In this document: positions 1-8,353 of the stretch, piece by piece | Layout of the letters: each line of letters starts with the position of its first letter | Position numbering within the stretch: the first letter of the stretch is position 1 | Assembly (NCBI RefSeq): GCF_015645445.1 | Contig: NZ_JADOGI010000015.1 | Coordinates: 1-64,000, forward strand | DNA: 64,000 nucleotides | Origin: Nonomuraea cypriaca | GTDB taxonomy: Bacteria; Actinomycetota; Actinomycetes; Streptosporangiales; Streptosporangiaceae | Reading direction: 5' to 3' | Notes under the pieces: model-generated | The model's input: the letters and a program-made list of their open reading frames with translations, nothing else | Databases searched by the model: none | What the model was told of the DNA's origin: nothing | Translations under genes and position numbers: made by a program

Positions 1-1362
1 CGCCCCCGCCAGCTCCCCCAACTCAGCCCGCAACCCAACACTCAACGCCCCCGGCGCCGCCACAGCTCCCTCCGCCCCCGGCCTCGCGGACACTTCCGAT
101 CCCAGCCCCGTAGGCACCTCGGGCTGCGGCCCTGTGGCCACCTCCGGTCCCGTCCCCGTGGACGGCTCACCCAGCTCGGATGCCGCCAGCCACCGCGCCC
201 AGGAACCGAAAGGATCGGGGTCGTCATCGGTGACCGGCGCGCAGGGCACCAGCAGCCGCGCCGCCACCAGCCGCGCGACAAACCGCCTCGCCTCGCCAAG
301 CTCCGCCCCGGCCTCGGCGAGCAACTCAGCAAGGCGGGGCACGGTGTACCGAGAAGCCGTGGCGAGGCGTAGGCAGAGGTCTACGGCGGGGGCGCGGCGG
401 CTCGTGACGATTCGCTCCCCCGGTCCCTCGCGGACGTACAGGAGCGCGCCGGGGATCTCGGTCAGGCTCGGGTTGGGGCGCACCGGCAGCCGGTCCGCCA
501 GGCGCGGGTCGGCGAGCAATGCATCGCGCACGGCATCGAGGAACGCCCCCGGCAACTCGCTGACTGCGGTCGGGTCCAACGCGCCAAGGTCATCACCAGG
601 CCGACCAATGAGCGCGCCCCGCTCGTCACCCGTCGAGCCGGTGAGCGCACCCTGAGCATCACCAGACCAGCCGGTGAGCGGGCTCGGGGCGTCACCCGTC
701 CGGCCGGCATCCGGGGCGTCAGCCGACCAGCCGGTGAGTGGTTCGTTGGGCCAGGTGGTGAGGGCGCTGACCATGAAGGAGCCGAAGGGGCTGGTCTTGG
801 CTGAGGCGCGGGCGAGGTATTTGACGAGCCGGAGCACCTTGCCCTGCCGGGGTGGGCGGTCGGGGTCCGCGAGCCAGCGGTCGAGCGTGCCGGACAGTTC
901 CTCGCCGGACAGCAGCAGTCCGCGCCGGAACACCGGGTCGGCGCAGGCGGCGCGGATGCGGTCGAGCGCGTCAGTGCGTTCTTTGGCCAGCACGCCGGCC
1001 AACTCGGCACGCCGTTCGTCCCAGTGGCGGCGCGCCCGCATCCAGGCGGCGACGCGTTCGGCCACGGGCTCAGGCAGGGGGCACAGCGCGAGCAGCCGCG
1101 CGGACGGGGGACGGTGGCCGGGGGCGAGTGCGCGCCGCAGCCCGACCAGCGCGGCTCGGGCGGTCCCAGCACGGCCGATCAGCTCGAACAGGACGTCGGA
1201 CAGGGCGGCGGCCTCGGCGGCGAGGCGGCGGCTCTCCACGGTCAGGTGGGTGACGAGCTCAGCGGTGTGCGGCAGACGCAGGTCGGCGAGCACGGCGGCG
1301 GGCAGCCCCGCGCTACGGACCACGATCTCGCGGCCTACCTCCACCCGCATCTCCCTCCACAT
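1..1362 (-). CDS. pbtB: Thiopeptide LanB-type dehydratase, glutamylation domain (partial, runs off left edge)
   Basis: The minus-strand frame is open from an ATG at 1362 to the window edge, giving about 454 residues. It contains the hallmark of the LanB N-terminal domain, a KYLARASAKTSPFGSF stretch about 150 residues in. Proteins of this family transfer glutamate from Glu-tRNA to Ser of the precursor, the first half of Dha formation; a separate elimination protein normally follows and would lie off the left edge. It follows the precursor gene across an attenuator-like hairpin. Residues about 180-230 hold short repeats (PLTGWS, GALTG), an unusual low-complexity insert. Two start codons (1362 and 1350) are possible. 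The symbol follows the Planobispora GE2270 (pbt) naming, by inference from the core peptide. Confidence 0.85.
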   Translation of the reverse strand, partial: MWREMRVEVGREIVVRSAGLPAAVLADLRLPHTAELVTHLTVESRRLAAEAAALSDVLFELIGRAGTARAALVGLRRALAPGHRPPSARLLALCPLPEPVAERVAAWMRARRHWDERRAELAGVLAKERTDALDRIRAACADPVFRRGLLLSGEELSGTLDRWLADPDRPPRQGKVLRLVKYLARASAKTSPFGSFMVSALTTWPNEPLTGWSADAPDAGRTGDAPSPLTGWSGDAQGALTGSTGDERGALIGRPGDDLGALDPTAVSELPGAFLDAVRDALLADPRLADRLPVRPNPSLTEIPGALLYVREGPGERIVTSRRAPAVDLCLRLATASRYTVPRLAELLAEAGAELGEARRFVARLVAARLLVPCAPVTDDDPDPFGSWARWLAASELGEPSTGTGPEVATGPQPEVPTGLGSEVSARPGAEGAVAAPGALSVGLRAELGELAGA

Positions 1363-1425
1363 CTCTCTTTCACTCGAACAAAACGCCGCCCGGACAAGGG
1401 ACAGAGGGCAAAGAACAAAGAAGGC

Positions 1426-1458
1426 GGAGCGCCGCCGGCCAAGGGACGGCGGCGCTCC
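1426..1458 (-). terminator. Hairpin between precursor and dehydratase genes (attenuator-like terminator)
   Basis: An 11-bp perfect inverted repeat (arms 1426-1436 and 1448-1458, 11-nt loop) lies 8 nt after the precursor stop. In the minus-strand direction it is followed by a T-rich run. RiPP precursor genes often have such a leaky terminator, which yields excess precursor mRNA over enzyme mRNA; that role is inferred here. Confidence 0.7.
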
Positions 1459-1465
1459 AGGGCTG

Positions 1466-1627
1466 CTACGCGGACGGGCTGCAGGAACAGCAGAAGCCGC
1501 ATACGCAGTTACACGAGGCACCGACCTCGGGCATCCCGTGCCCGGCGGTGAGTGACTCGACTTCCATGCCGCTGTCGGCCATCTCGAAGACATCCATGGG
1601 CAGGTCGTCGAGGTTCAGCTCCGCCAT
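1466..1627 (-). CDS. pbtA: Thiopeptide precursor peptide, GE2270A-type core
   Basis: This 53-codon gene is preceded by a strong ribosome site (GAAAGGAG, 5 nt before the ATG). The leader is about 37 residues, acidic, starts MAELNLDDLPMDVFEMADSG and ends HGMPEVGA. The core is SCNCVCGFCCSCSPSA, which I recall as the GE2270A core. In that compound Ser1 and Ser11 form the pyridine of a 29-membered macrocycle, the cysteines become thiazoles, Ser13 an oxazoline, and cleavage after Pro14 leaves a prolinamide. The product class inhibits EF-Tu. The dehydratase, radical-SAM methyltransferase, methyltransferase, P450 and YcaO genes around it fit this. The assignment rests on the exact core sequence and context; the leader comparison is from memory. 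Confidence 0.93.
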   Translation of the reverse strand: MAELNLDDLPMDVFEMADSGMEVESLTAGHGMPEVGASCNCVCGFCCSCSPSA

Positions 1628-1750
1628 TTCATCTCCTTTCGTTGTGTCGTCCTTTTTCCTTCACGACCCCGCGGCGGTCGACCGGCCACACCCTCCCCAC
1701 GGAGGAAGGGCACACGGAATCGCAAAGACCTGGGTGAGAGCAGGGCGGGG

Positions 1751-2983
1751 CTATGCGCCTAACTGCTCGGTCGCGGCGTACAGGTCGACGCTGTTCATGG
1801 TGATGTAGGCCGCGGCCATGTCGTCGCGGTGCAGGCGGATGCCGCGCGAGTCGACGATCAGGCGGCCGCGCCTGTTGACCTGTTCGAGCATCCGCCGCAC
1901 GGCGGGCTCCTCGCAGGCCGCCCGCAACGAGCGGCCGGTACGCAGCTGGAACGTACGCGCGTCCATGCCGTCCACGGTCGTCAGCGCCTGGGCCAGGAAG
2001 TGCAGCGTCAGGTGCGGCGACGACGCGGGGATGTCGGAGTCGAACCGCTGCGGCGCCGCGCTGAACCGGTGCAGAGAGCCCCGGTCGTTCAGCAGGAAAC
2101 GGGTCCCGATGAGGGAGTTGGCGCCGGAGCCGAACCCGATCCAGTCCATGGTGAGCTTGTAGTAGACCTCGTCGGACTCGCAGCGGGGTCCGCCGAAGTA
2201 GGCGGTGGCGTACTCGTCGAAGCCGTACTGCGCGAGCAGGTCGCGGGCGTGGGCGTAGGAGCGCTGCTGCTCGTCCACGTCGATCCGGCTGGTGCCGCGC
2301 CGCACCTGCTTGCGCATCACGGTCCCGTCCGTCGGCCGGTACGGGTAGACGGAGAAGTGGTTGACCGGCAACGTGACCGCCCGCCGGATCGTACGGGAGA
2401 CCTCGTCGACTTCCTGCCCGGGAAACCCGACGATCAGGTCGATGTTGATGTTGCCGAACCCGGCCGCCGCGGCCATCTCCACCGCGCGCACGGCCTGCTC
2501 GGCGGAGTGTACGCGGCCGATGCGGCGCAGCCGCTCGTCGTCGAAAGACTGCACCCCGATGCTGATCCGGTTGAACCCGGCCGCACGGAACACCTTCAGC
2601 TTGTCCGGGTCCATGGACTCCGGGCTGCCCTCGATGGTGGCCTCGGTGAGACCGTCGAGGTCGAAGCGCGACGACAAAGCCCCGGTCACGGACTCGATCT
2701 CGTCGATGGTGAGGATGCTGGCCGTGCCGCCACCCCAGTACATGATCTCCGGCCGGTAGCCGTAGTCGTTCAGCGTGGGCGCGTGCGTCTCGATCTGCTC
2801 GACCAGCGCGGCGACGTAACGCTGCCGCGGCGAGGAGTCGGGCGTGAGCCGCAGGTCCGCGAGCGGGACCTCGGTCACCCAGTCGCAGAAGTGGCACTTG
2901 GAGTTGCAGAACGGCACGTTCACGTAGATCAGCAACGGCTGCCCGGCGACCGTGCCGCCCGGTCCGCGCAGTGTGGTGGACAT
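1751..2983 (-). CDS. HemW-like radical SAM protein, probable thiazole C-methyltransferase (class C)
   Basis: This 410-residue protein is of the coproporphyrinogen-oxidase-like (HemN/HemW) radical SAM family. A CxxxCxxC motif (C26, C30, C33) binds the 4Fe-4S cluster; a YWGGGT motif and an ISIGVQSF motif follow. In thiopeptide clusters such proteins are class C methyltransferases: TbtI of thiomuracin and the Tpd radical SAM proteins of GE2270 put a methyl group on C5 of a thiazole. GE2270A carries two such carbons (methyl and methoxymethyl), so a second enzyme may lie outside the window. It ends 123 nt before the precursor gene and starts 27 nt after the methyltransferase stop, in the same orientation. 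A heme-pathway HemW is unlikely given the context. Confidence 0.85.
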   Translation of the reverse strand: MSTTLRGPGGTVAGQPLLIYVNVPFCNSKCHFCDWVTEVPLADLRLTPDSSPRQRYVAALVEQIETHAPTLNDYGYRPEIMYWGGGTASILTIDEIESVTGALSSRFDLDGLTEATIEGSPESMDPDKLKVFRAAGFNRISIGVQSFDDERLRRIGRVHSAEQAVRAVEMAAAAGFGNINIDLIVGFPGQEVDEVSRTIRRAVTLPVNHFSVYPYRPTDGTVMRKQVRRGTSRIDVDEQQRSYAHARDLLAQYGFDEYATAYFGGPRCESDEVYYKLTMDWIGFGSGANSLIGTRFLLNDRGSLHRFSAAPQRFDSDIPASSPHLTLHFLAQALTTVDGMDARTFQLRTGRSLRAACEEPAVRRMLEQVNRRGRLIVDSRGIRLHRDDMAAAYITMNSVDLYAATEQLGA

Positions 2984-3010
2984 GGCGATCCCGTCAGGTC
3001 GGTGAAGAGG

Positions 3011-4129
3011 TCAGACGAACCAGACCTCGGCGGAGCGTTGGGTGGCCGAGACGTCCGCGAGCCGCGCCGAGCCGCCGCCGCGCCGCGCGTGCAGCTCGTA
3101 GAACGCCACGTGCGAGCCGCCGAGCTCCGCGTAGTCGGCGGCGTAGCGCTCCTGCAGGTCCTCGGCGCTCTCGCCGGAGATCGCGCTCGACATCAGCGAC
3201 ATGCTGCGCAGGAACGACGAGCCGTGGTGCGCCTCTACGTGCGCGGTGACGGTCAGCAGCACGTCGAAGTCGTGCTTGGCGGCCCAGTCGCCGAGCCCGT
3301 CCATGACGACGGGCACGTAGCCGTCGCTCAGCACGCAGCCGACGATGCGGCAGGCGCCGCGGCCGGACAGGTGCTCGGGCAGGCCGTCGAGAATCGTCCA
3401 GGAGATGTCGAAGCCGTCGCGGCCTCCGTCGCCGACGAACGCGAACTGCACGTCCTCCGGGACCGGCAGCAGCGGCGGGTTCGACACGATGTCGTCGAAG
3501 ACCTCGCCGGGCACGACGTCGTAGAGGCTGCCGAGCCGGACCTCCATCCGGCCGGAGAGGTCGTTCATGGCGATGTTGGTGCGGCACAGCGCGGCCGCGA
3601 CCGGGTTGATCTCGACCGCGGTGACGCGCGCGCTGCGGGCCGACGCCGTGAGCGCCTGCACGCCCGGCCCGGCGCACAGGTCGAGCGCGTGGCCGCCGGG
3701 GTGAGTGACCATGCGGTGGACCAGGGCGAGTGAGTCGTCGCCGAAGTACATGGTGGGCGACGGGTGGGGGCGCTGGCACCACAACCACTGGCCCATGGGG
3801 CGCAGCAGGATGAGGTTGGGCAGCCACACGCCGCCCTGGCCCGTCTGCACGAGGCCCGCGGACGCGAGCCCGGGGATGACGGCGGCGACGCGGGGCGGGA
3901 GGTCGTCCTGCGGCACCGCGCGGCCGAGCAGGAACAGCTCCATCAGCGTGCGCAGCGGGCCGTCGATCTTCGCGGTGGTCTGCGCCCAGATGTGCGCCTG
4001 CGCCTTGTGCGGCAGGAAACACGTGAGGATGTCGCCGTAGCCGCTGCGGTCGAGCGCGGCGGCCAGCTCCCTGAGGTCGGCGGCGACGGCCGACTCGTCG
4101 ATGTCTACTTCGAGCGCGCTGCTGAGCAT
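3011..4129 (-). CDS. SAM-dependent methyltransferase with NPPL motif, probable Asn N-methyltransferase
   Basis: This 372-residue class I methyltransferase has an N-terminal helical region (about 1-150), then a SAM-binding domain: LDLCAGPGVQAL (motif I), an acidic VEINP motif and a catalytic SNPPLLP motif. The NPP(Y/F/L) motif marks enzymes that methylate planar amide or amine nitrogens, such as PrmC and adenine-N6 methylases. GE2270A has a side-chain N-methylated asparagine at core position 3, so this is the likely enzyme; the link is inference. A GGAG site precedes the ATG. It sits 38 nt after the unknown gene and 27 nt before the radical SAM gene, probably in one transcript. Confidence 0.8.
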   Translation of the reverse strand: MLSSALEVDIDESAVAADLRELAAALDRSGYGDILTCFLPHKAQAHIWAQTTAKIDGPLRTLMELFLLGRAVPQDDLPPRVAAVIPGLASAGLVQTGQGGVWLPNLILLRPMGQWLWCQRPHPSPTMYFGDDSLALVHRMVTHPGGHALDLCAGPGVQALTASARSARVTAVEINPVAAALCRTNIAMNDLSGRMEVRLGSLYDVVPGEVFDDIVSNPPLLPVPEDVQFAFVGDGGRDGFDISWTILDGLPEHLSGRGACRIVGCVLSDGYVPVVMDGLGDWAAKHDFDVLLTVTAHVEAHHGSSFLRSMSLMSSAISGESAEDLQERYAADYAELGGSHVAFYELHARRGGGSARLADVSATQRSAEVWFV

Positions 4130-4167
4130 CCCGTACTCCGTGGGTGTCTTGAGGTTGGTGCGGGCGG

Positions 4168-4815
4168 CTAGCGCACGACCGCGGCGACGATCTCGCGGTC
4201 CGCGCCGTCGGTCCTGGTGTGCAGGTCGAATTCGACGCCGCGGTAGTGTGACCGGTTCACGGTGATGCCCTCGCCTGCGCTCACGTCCTCGACGACGGTG
4301 CCCGGGTCGAGCACGACGCGCTTGAGCAGCGTGCGCTGGTAGAACGTGGAGAGGTAACGCTCGCCGAGCCGCGCCGACAACTCGCTGGTCGAGTAGCCGG
4401 AGTAAATGCGCAGCCGGCCGCCCGGCGCCGTGCCGCCGCCGCCCGCGTGAAACGGGTTGGGCTGCACTTTCCTGGCGATTTCCCCGCGATTCGCGATCGC
4501 GGTGACGCCACCACTCTCGGAAATCCGGAAGGAGATATTGGGCCCCGCTGGCGGTTGCGGATCCGCGCCGATCTCACACAATTCAATCATCGAATGTACG
4601 GTCGCCAGCCAGGCTTCACCGCTCAGCGCCGCCAATTTATCGGCGAATGCCTGGAATGCCGCCGGGCGGTCGAACGCCTGGTCAACACCGGCCGTACGCA
4701 GGGCTTTCCCGGGATCTTCCCGAAGCTCGGCCGCCACCGCCGGGTCATTGTCGACCCTCCGCAGATATGCGGACAAAACGCGAATCCTGCTGCGATAGTC
4801 GTGTTCTGTCGACAC
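4168..4815 (-). CDS. Unknown protein of the thiopeptide cluster
   Basis: I do not recognise the fold. The protein is about 215 residues if it starts at the GTG at 4815 (GGGGG 7 nt upstream); the frame stays open to a GTG at 4932 that overlaps the P450 stop, and an ATG at 4851 is also possible. Residues 15-45 (acidic, ending ELREDPGKALRTAGVD) resemble the leader/RRE-associated helix pattern of nitrile-hydratase-like leaders, but only weakly. The middle is Gly/Pro-rich and the C-terminal half looks beta-rich (LRIYSGYSTSEL, YLSTFYQRTLLKRVV). The 5' half and upstream gap are clearly less GC-rich than neighbouring genes. Position suggests a tailoring or accessory role; GE2270 clusters contain at least one gene of unknown function. 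Confidence 0.6.
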   Translation of the reverse strand: MSTEHDYRSRIRVLSAYLRRVDNDPAVAAELREDPGKALRTAGVDQAFDRPAAFQAFADKLAALSGEAWLATVHSMIELCEIGADPQPPAGPNISFRISESGGVTAIANRGEIARKVQPNPFHAGGGGTAPGGRLRIYSGYSTSELSARLGERYLSTFYQRTLLKRVVLDPGTVVEDVSAGEGITVNRSHYRGVEFDLHTRTDGADREIVAAVVR

Positions 4816-4931
4816 AGTGCTACCCCCGAATGCGTTTCGCTGCTCTCTCATTCGAGAGTATGCGCAAGGTAATGAATCGGGCAAGGAATCCATACTCGCT
4901 GACCAGATCCGTGTTTTCGGTTTCCTGTCCA

Positions 4932-5969
4932 CTACACCCGGATCGGAATTGCCGCAAGGGGACTCACCGACAACTCCTCACACGTTCTCCTGAGATTTTC
5001 CGCGTCGACCGCGAGCCGCAGGCCGGGCGCGTGCTCGGCCAGCGCCTTGAGCGCCGCCCGTAGCTCCATCCGGGCGAGCGCCATGCCCAGGCACGCGTGC
5101 GGGCCGCGGCCGAACGCCAGGTGCCGGCCGGTGCGCGCACCCGCCGGCCGGTCCGGGTCGCGGTTGGCCGCCGCGATCGACGGGACCACCAGCGCGCCCG
5201 CGGGAAGCCGCCGCCCGCCCAGGTCCACGGGCTCCGTGGTACGCCGCAACAGCGTCCGGTCGCCCGGCGGCGCCAGGCGGAGCGTCTCCTCGACCACCTC
5301 CGAGATCCGCGCGGGGTCGCCGGCCAGCCGCGGCAGGGGTTCCGCCAGCGCGGCCAGCAGGCAGTAGCCCAGCGCGGCCACCACCGCCGCGTGCCCGCCG
5401 AAGATGATGTTGCACACCACGGCCAGCGTCTCCTCGTCCACCTGGCGCCGCAGCCGCCGGTGCAACTCGGTGAAGGCCGCGGCCCGCTCCCCGTCCGGCA
5501 CCCGCGCGAGCGTGAGCACGGTGGCCATGGGGTCCAGGTCCTGGTGGGGCAGGCCGACCAGTTGCCCGACGAACAGGGCGAGCACCCGGTGCGAGAACGG
5601 CTCCGCGAACGCGCTCAAGAACTCCGCCTCCACCGGAATGCCCTGCGCCAGATCGGAGGCGGCGGCCTCGGCGGCCGGCCGCAGCCGTTCGACACCGGCC
5701 GCCCCGGTGTGCGCCACGACGAGCCTGCGCAGCCTGGCGTGTTCGGGCGGGTCCGTGTTGAGCAGGATGCCGCCGTCGTCCTGGGTCGCCGCCGCCGCGC
5801 GGCTGAAGCGCGGGTCGGCCAGTACGGCCACCACGTCGGCGTAGCGCGTCACCAGCCAGGCCGGGCCGTACGGCGACCCGACCTCGGCCACCGGGCACTT
5901 CTCGCGGAGGTGTTCGTAGCCGGGGTGCACGCCGAGCGGATGCGGGCGCCTGAGCGGGTACTGCGTCAC
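4932..5969 (-). CDS. pbtO: Cytochrome P450, probable core-peptide hydroxylase
   Basis: A 345-residue cytochrome P450 with the ExxR motif (EETLRL), and the heme-binding FGRGPHACLG with Cys293 as thiolate ligand. The I-helix reads IIFGGHAAV rather than the usual AGxxT, and the protein is short because the N-terminal A/B region is reduced. The GTG start overlaps the stop of the upstream dehydratase gene by 3 nt, implying coupled translation. GE2270A carries a beta-hydroxyl on phenylalanine and an oxidised methylthiazole; this P450 is a candidate for either, with Phe hydroxylation the more usual assignment. An electron donor is not encoded nearby. Confidence 0.85.
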   Translation of the reverse strand: MTQYPLRRPHPLGVHPGYEHLREKCPVAEVGSPYGPAWLVTRYADVVAVLADPRFSRAAAATQDDGGILLNTDPPEHARLRRLVVAHTGAAGVERLRPAAEAAASDLAQGIPVEAEFLSAFAEPFSHRVLALFVGQLVGLPHQDLDPMATVLTLARVPDGERAAAFTELHRRLRRQVDEETLAVVCNIIFGGHAAVVAALGYCLLAALAEPLPRLAGDPARISEVVEETLRLAPPGDRTLLRRTTEPVDLGGRRLPAGALVVPSIAAANRDPDRPAGARTGRHLAFGRGPHACLGMALARMELRAALKALAEHAPGLRLAVDAENLRRTCEELSVSPLAAIPIRV

Positions 5970-8353
5970 CGGTCTCCCACCTCGATCGCGAGCTCCACGG
6001 CCTGGTCGCCGTCGGGCAGAGCCTCTGTGACCTCCAGGTCGCCTGGCGCCCGCTCGACCAGCCTTCCGAACTCCAGCACCGACGGCCACGCGCCGAAGTC
6101 CACGAACACGGGTTTGCGCCGCCGGTCGAACGCCAGCCGGTCCCTGCTCACCTGCCGTTCGCGTACGCGGACGAAGCAGCGGCGCGGGATGCCGGTGCGG
6201 CGCGCCCACGCGTGGAGGTCGACGAGGTGCCCGGCGTCGTCGGTGCCCCGCCTCGGCACGTTGTCGCGGTTGACCGTCCACTGTGCCCTGGCGACGGTGA
6301 CGCGGCCGAGGTCGATCCTGGGGCCGCAGGATCGCGGGATCGCGGGCAGCGTCGGGTGCGTCAGGTGGGTGGTGCCGAACCCCTCGACGAGCAGCCGCGC
6401 CAGCGGCGGGAGCAGCGTCTCCGACATCATGCCCCCGTGTACGGGCACGACCGTCCGGCCCGCCCGCGGCCACCACAGATCAGCGACTCCGTGTACGGGG
6501 TCGTGGCGGACTTCGAGCTCGGTGAGCGGGATCCGGCGCTCGGGCGGCGCCTGGCCCACCGCGCCCGGATAGTCGAGCTCCCAGCCCGTGGCGGGGGCGT
6601 GCAGGTTCAGGCTGTGTCCGAAGGTGCCGGGCAGTTCCGCCGCGAGGTAGCCGCGGGGGGCGGGGGCAGGGTGGTGGCCCAGGAGCCGGGTCCAGCGGGC
6701 GGTGCCGCGACCGTGACCGCCGTGCGCGGCGTTGAGCACCAGCCTGAGACCGTCCTCGGCGTGGTACGGCTGCACGTAGCAGGTGACCGGACCGGGATCC
6801 CGCACCCACGCGGGCAGTACGTCCTGCGCCGCCCGCCCCTGGCCGAGTGCCTCGATCGACCGGGTACGCAGGTCGCGCAGCCGGCGCAGGCGCGGGTCGG
6901 GGGCGCCCGCGAGCGGGTCGGGATGCTCCAGGAAGTCCGGGTGGAGCGGGGATCCCGGCGGGGCGGCCGCGACGGCGGCGTACACGACGAGCAGCGGGGT
7001 CCGGGACCCGGGACCTGACAGGTCGCGAACATGATCCGCCAGGGCGAGCCGAAGCGGCAACATCGGATCGTGCACGGCCAGCCAGCGGCGGACCAACTCC
7101 AGATCGGCCAGCGCGGGCCGCCACTCAGGCAGCGCACACACGACGGGCGCCCCGAGAGCCGACTCACGCAGCACCCGGCGACGCAGGTCTGCCGGCGCCA
7201 TGACAGGCAGCCCCAGTTCAGGCAACGCGTCGGTGATACCGCGAACCGCCCCGCCGCATCCCGCCGTAACCGGATCACCGTTGCCAAGGGTCTCAGCCGC
7301 CCGATCCAACGCCTCCTGAATCCGGCGCAACGGCCCGCCCGGCCCGACCAGCAGGGTGGCTGAGTTGGTCCAGTTGGCGAGGGTGGCGAAGGGGCGGAGG
7401 GACTGGCCGGGTACTGGGGGGGTCGCCTCCATTAGGCCGCCGCGTAGCAGGCCGGACAGGACCCTGTCGGCGTGGGACGGGTCGTCACCGGCGAGTTTGG
7501 CGGCCACCACGTCCCACCGGGCGCCCTCCTCGGTCCGCAGCAGCTCGACGAGGGCGTCCAGCGCCGGGGTGCGCTGGAGCGTGCGCATGCGCCCGTCCTG
7601 GCCGGGGAACACCACCTGCTCCCCCGACACGTACGCGGCCGGCGACAGCCGTACCACCCGGGCGGCGGCGAGCTCGGGCCGGCGCGGCAACACCGACTCC
7701 ACCAGCGACCGCAGCCCCACGTCGGCCTCCACCACGACGGTCGGCGGCACGTCCGGGACCCGCCAGGCGGCACCCCCCTCGGCCCACTCGACCAGGTGGA
7801 CACTCGTGAACGTGCTGAACGGACTGGTCTTGGCGGCCACGCGGGTGACGTAGCGGAGCAGGCTCGCCAGGGTCGCCGCGCGGGGCCGCCGCCCGGGGTC
7901 GGCGAGCCACTTCTCCAGGTCCGCCGAGAGGTCCGGGCTGGCGTGCGCGAGCCCGTGCCGCACCGCCGGGGCGGCGGCCAGGTCCCGTACCTCGTCCCAG
8001 GCCGCCCGCGCCTCGTTCGCGAGTACGCCGGGCAACGCCTCACGGGCGCGGGCCCGTTCCTCCCACAACGAGATCCACTCGCGTACGGGATCGGTGAGCG
8101 CGGCGGGCAGCACCTCGGTGCGCTTGGGACGGCGCAGGCCGTGCAGGTCCCGCCGGATCGCCACGAGGGCGGGTTTGTGTGCGCCCGCTGTGCCGATGAC
8201 GTCGTACAGGGCGTCGGACAGCACCTCGGAGCGGCGGGTCAGCTCGTCGGTGAGGGACACGACGCGGGCGGCCAGCTCGGTGGCGCCGGGGCAGGCCAGG
8301 GCGTCCAGGGCGGACAGCGGGAGCCCGGCGACCCGGGCGACCGCGCGGTTCAC
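5966..8353 (-). CDS. pbtB1: Second LanB-type dehydratase-like protein
   Basis: A 795-residue LanB N-terminal-domain protein starting at a GTG whose last two bases form part of the YcaO stop (GTGA overlap). The family signature YVTRVAAKTSPFSTFTSV lies near residue 180, and the C-terminus has the KPVFVDFGAWPSV segment seen at the end of glutamylation domains. It is a distinct paralogue of the protein at 1-1362, so this cluster has two LanB-N proteins. With the adjacent YcaO protein it resembles the pbtB1/pbtG1 pair of the GE2270 cluster, which may act on the C-terminal part of the core (oxazoline/prolinamide); the exact reaction is inference. Confidence 0.82.
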   Translation of the reverse strand: MNRAVARVAGLPLSALDALACPGATELAARVVSLTDELTRRSEVLSDALYDVIGTAGAHKPALVAIRRDLHGLRRPKRTEVLPAALTDPVREWISLWEERARAREALPGVLANEARAAWDEVRDLAAAPAVRHGLAHASPDLSADLEKWLADPGRRPRAATLASLLRYVTRVAAKTSPFSTFTSVHLVEWAEGGAAWRVPDVPPTVVVEADVGLRSLVESVLPRRPELAAARVVRLSPAAYVSGEQVVFPGQDGRMRTLQRTPALDALVELLRTEEGARWDVVAAKLAGDDPSHADRVLSGLLRGGLMEATPPVPGQSLRPFATLANWTNSATLLVGPGGPLRRIQEALDRAAETLGNGDPVTAGCGGAVRGITDALPELGLPVMAPADLRRRVLRESALGAPVVCALPEWRPALADLELVRRWLAVHDPMLPLRLALADHVRDLSGPGSRTPLLVVYAAVAAAPPGSPLHPDFLEHPDPLAGAPDPRLRRLRDLRTRSIEALGQGRAAQDVLPAWVRDPGPVTCYVQPYHAEDGLRLVLNAAHGGHGRGTARWTRLLGHHPAPAPRGYLAAELPGTFGHSLNLHAPATGWELDYPGAVGQAPPERRIPLTELEVRHDPVHGVADLWWPRAGRTVVPVHGGMMSETLLPPLARLLVEGFGTTHLTHPTLPAIPRSCGPRIDLGRVTVARAQWTVNRDNVPRRGTDDAGHLVDLHAWARRTGIPRRCFVRVRERQVSRDRLAFDRRRKPVFVDFGAWPSVLEFGRLVERAPGDLEVTEALPDGDQAVELAIEVGDR

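Noticed and set aside
1829..3733. A 634-codon plus-strand open frame
   Set aside because: Antisense shadow of the radical SAM and methyltransferase genes, with no protein-like features and no ribosome site.
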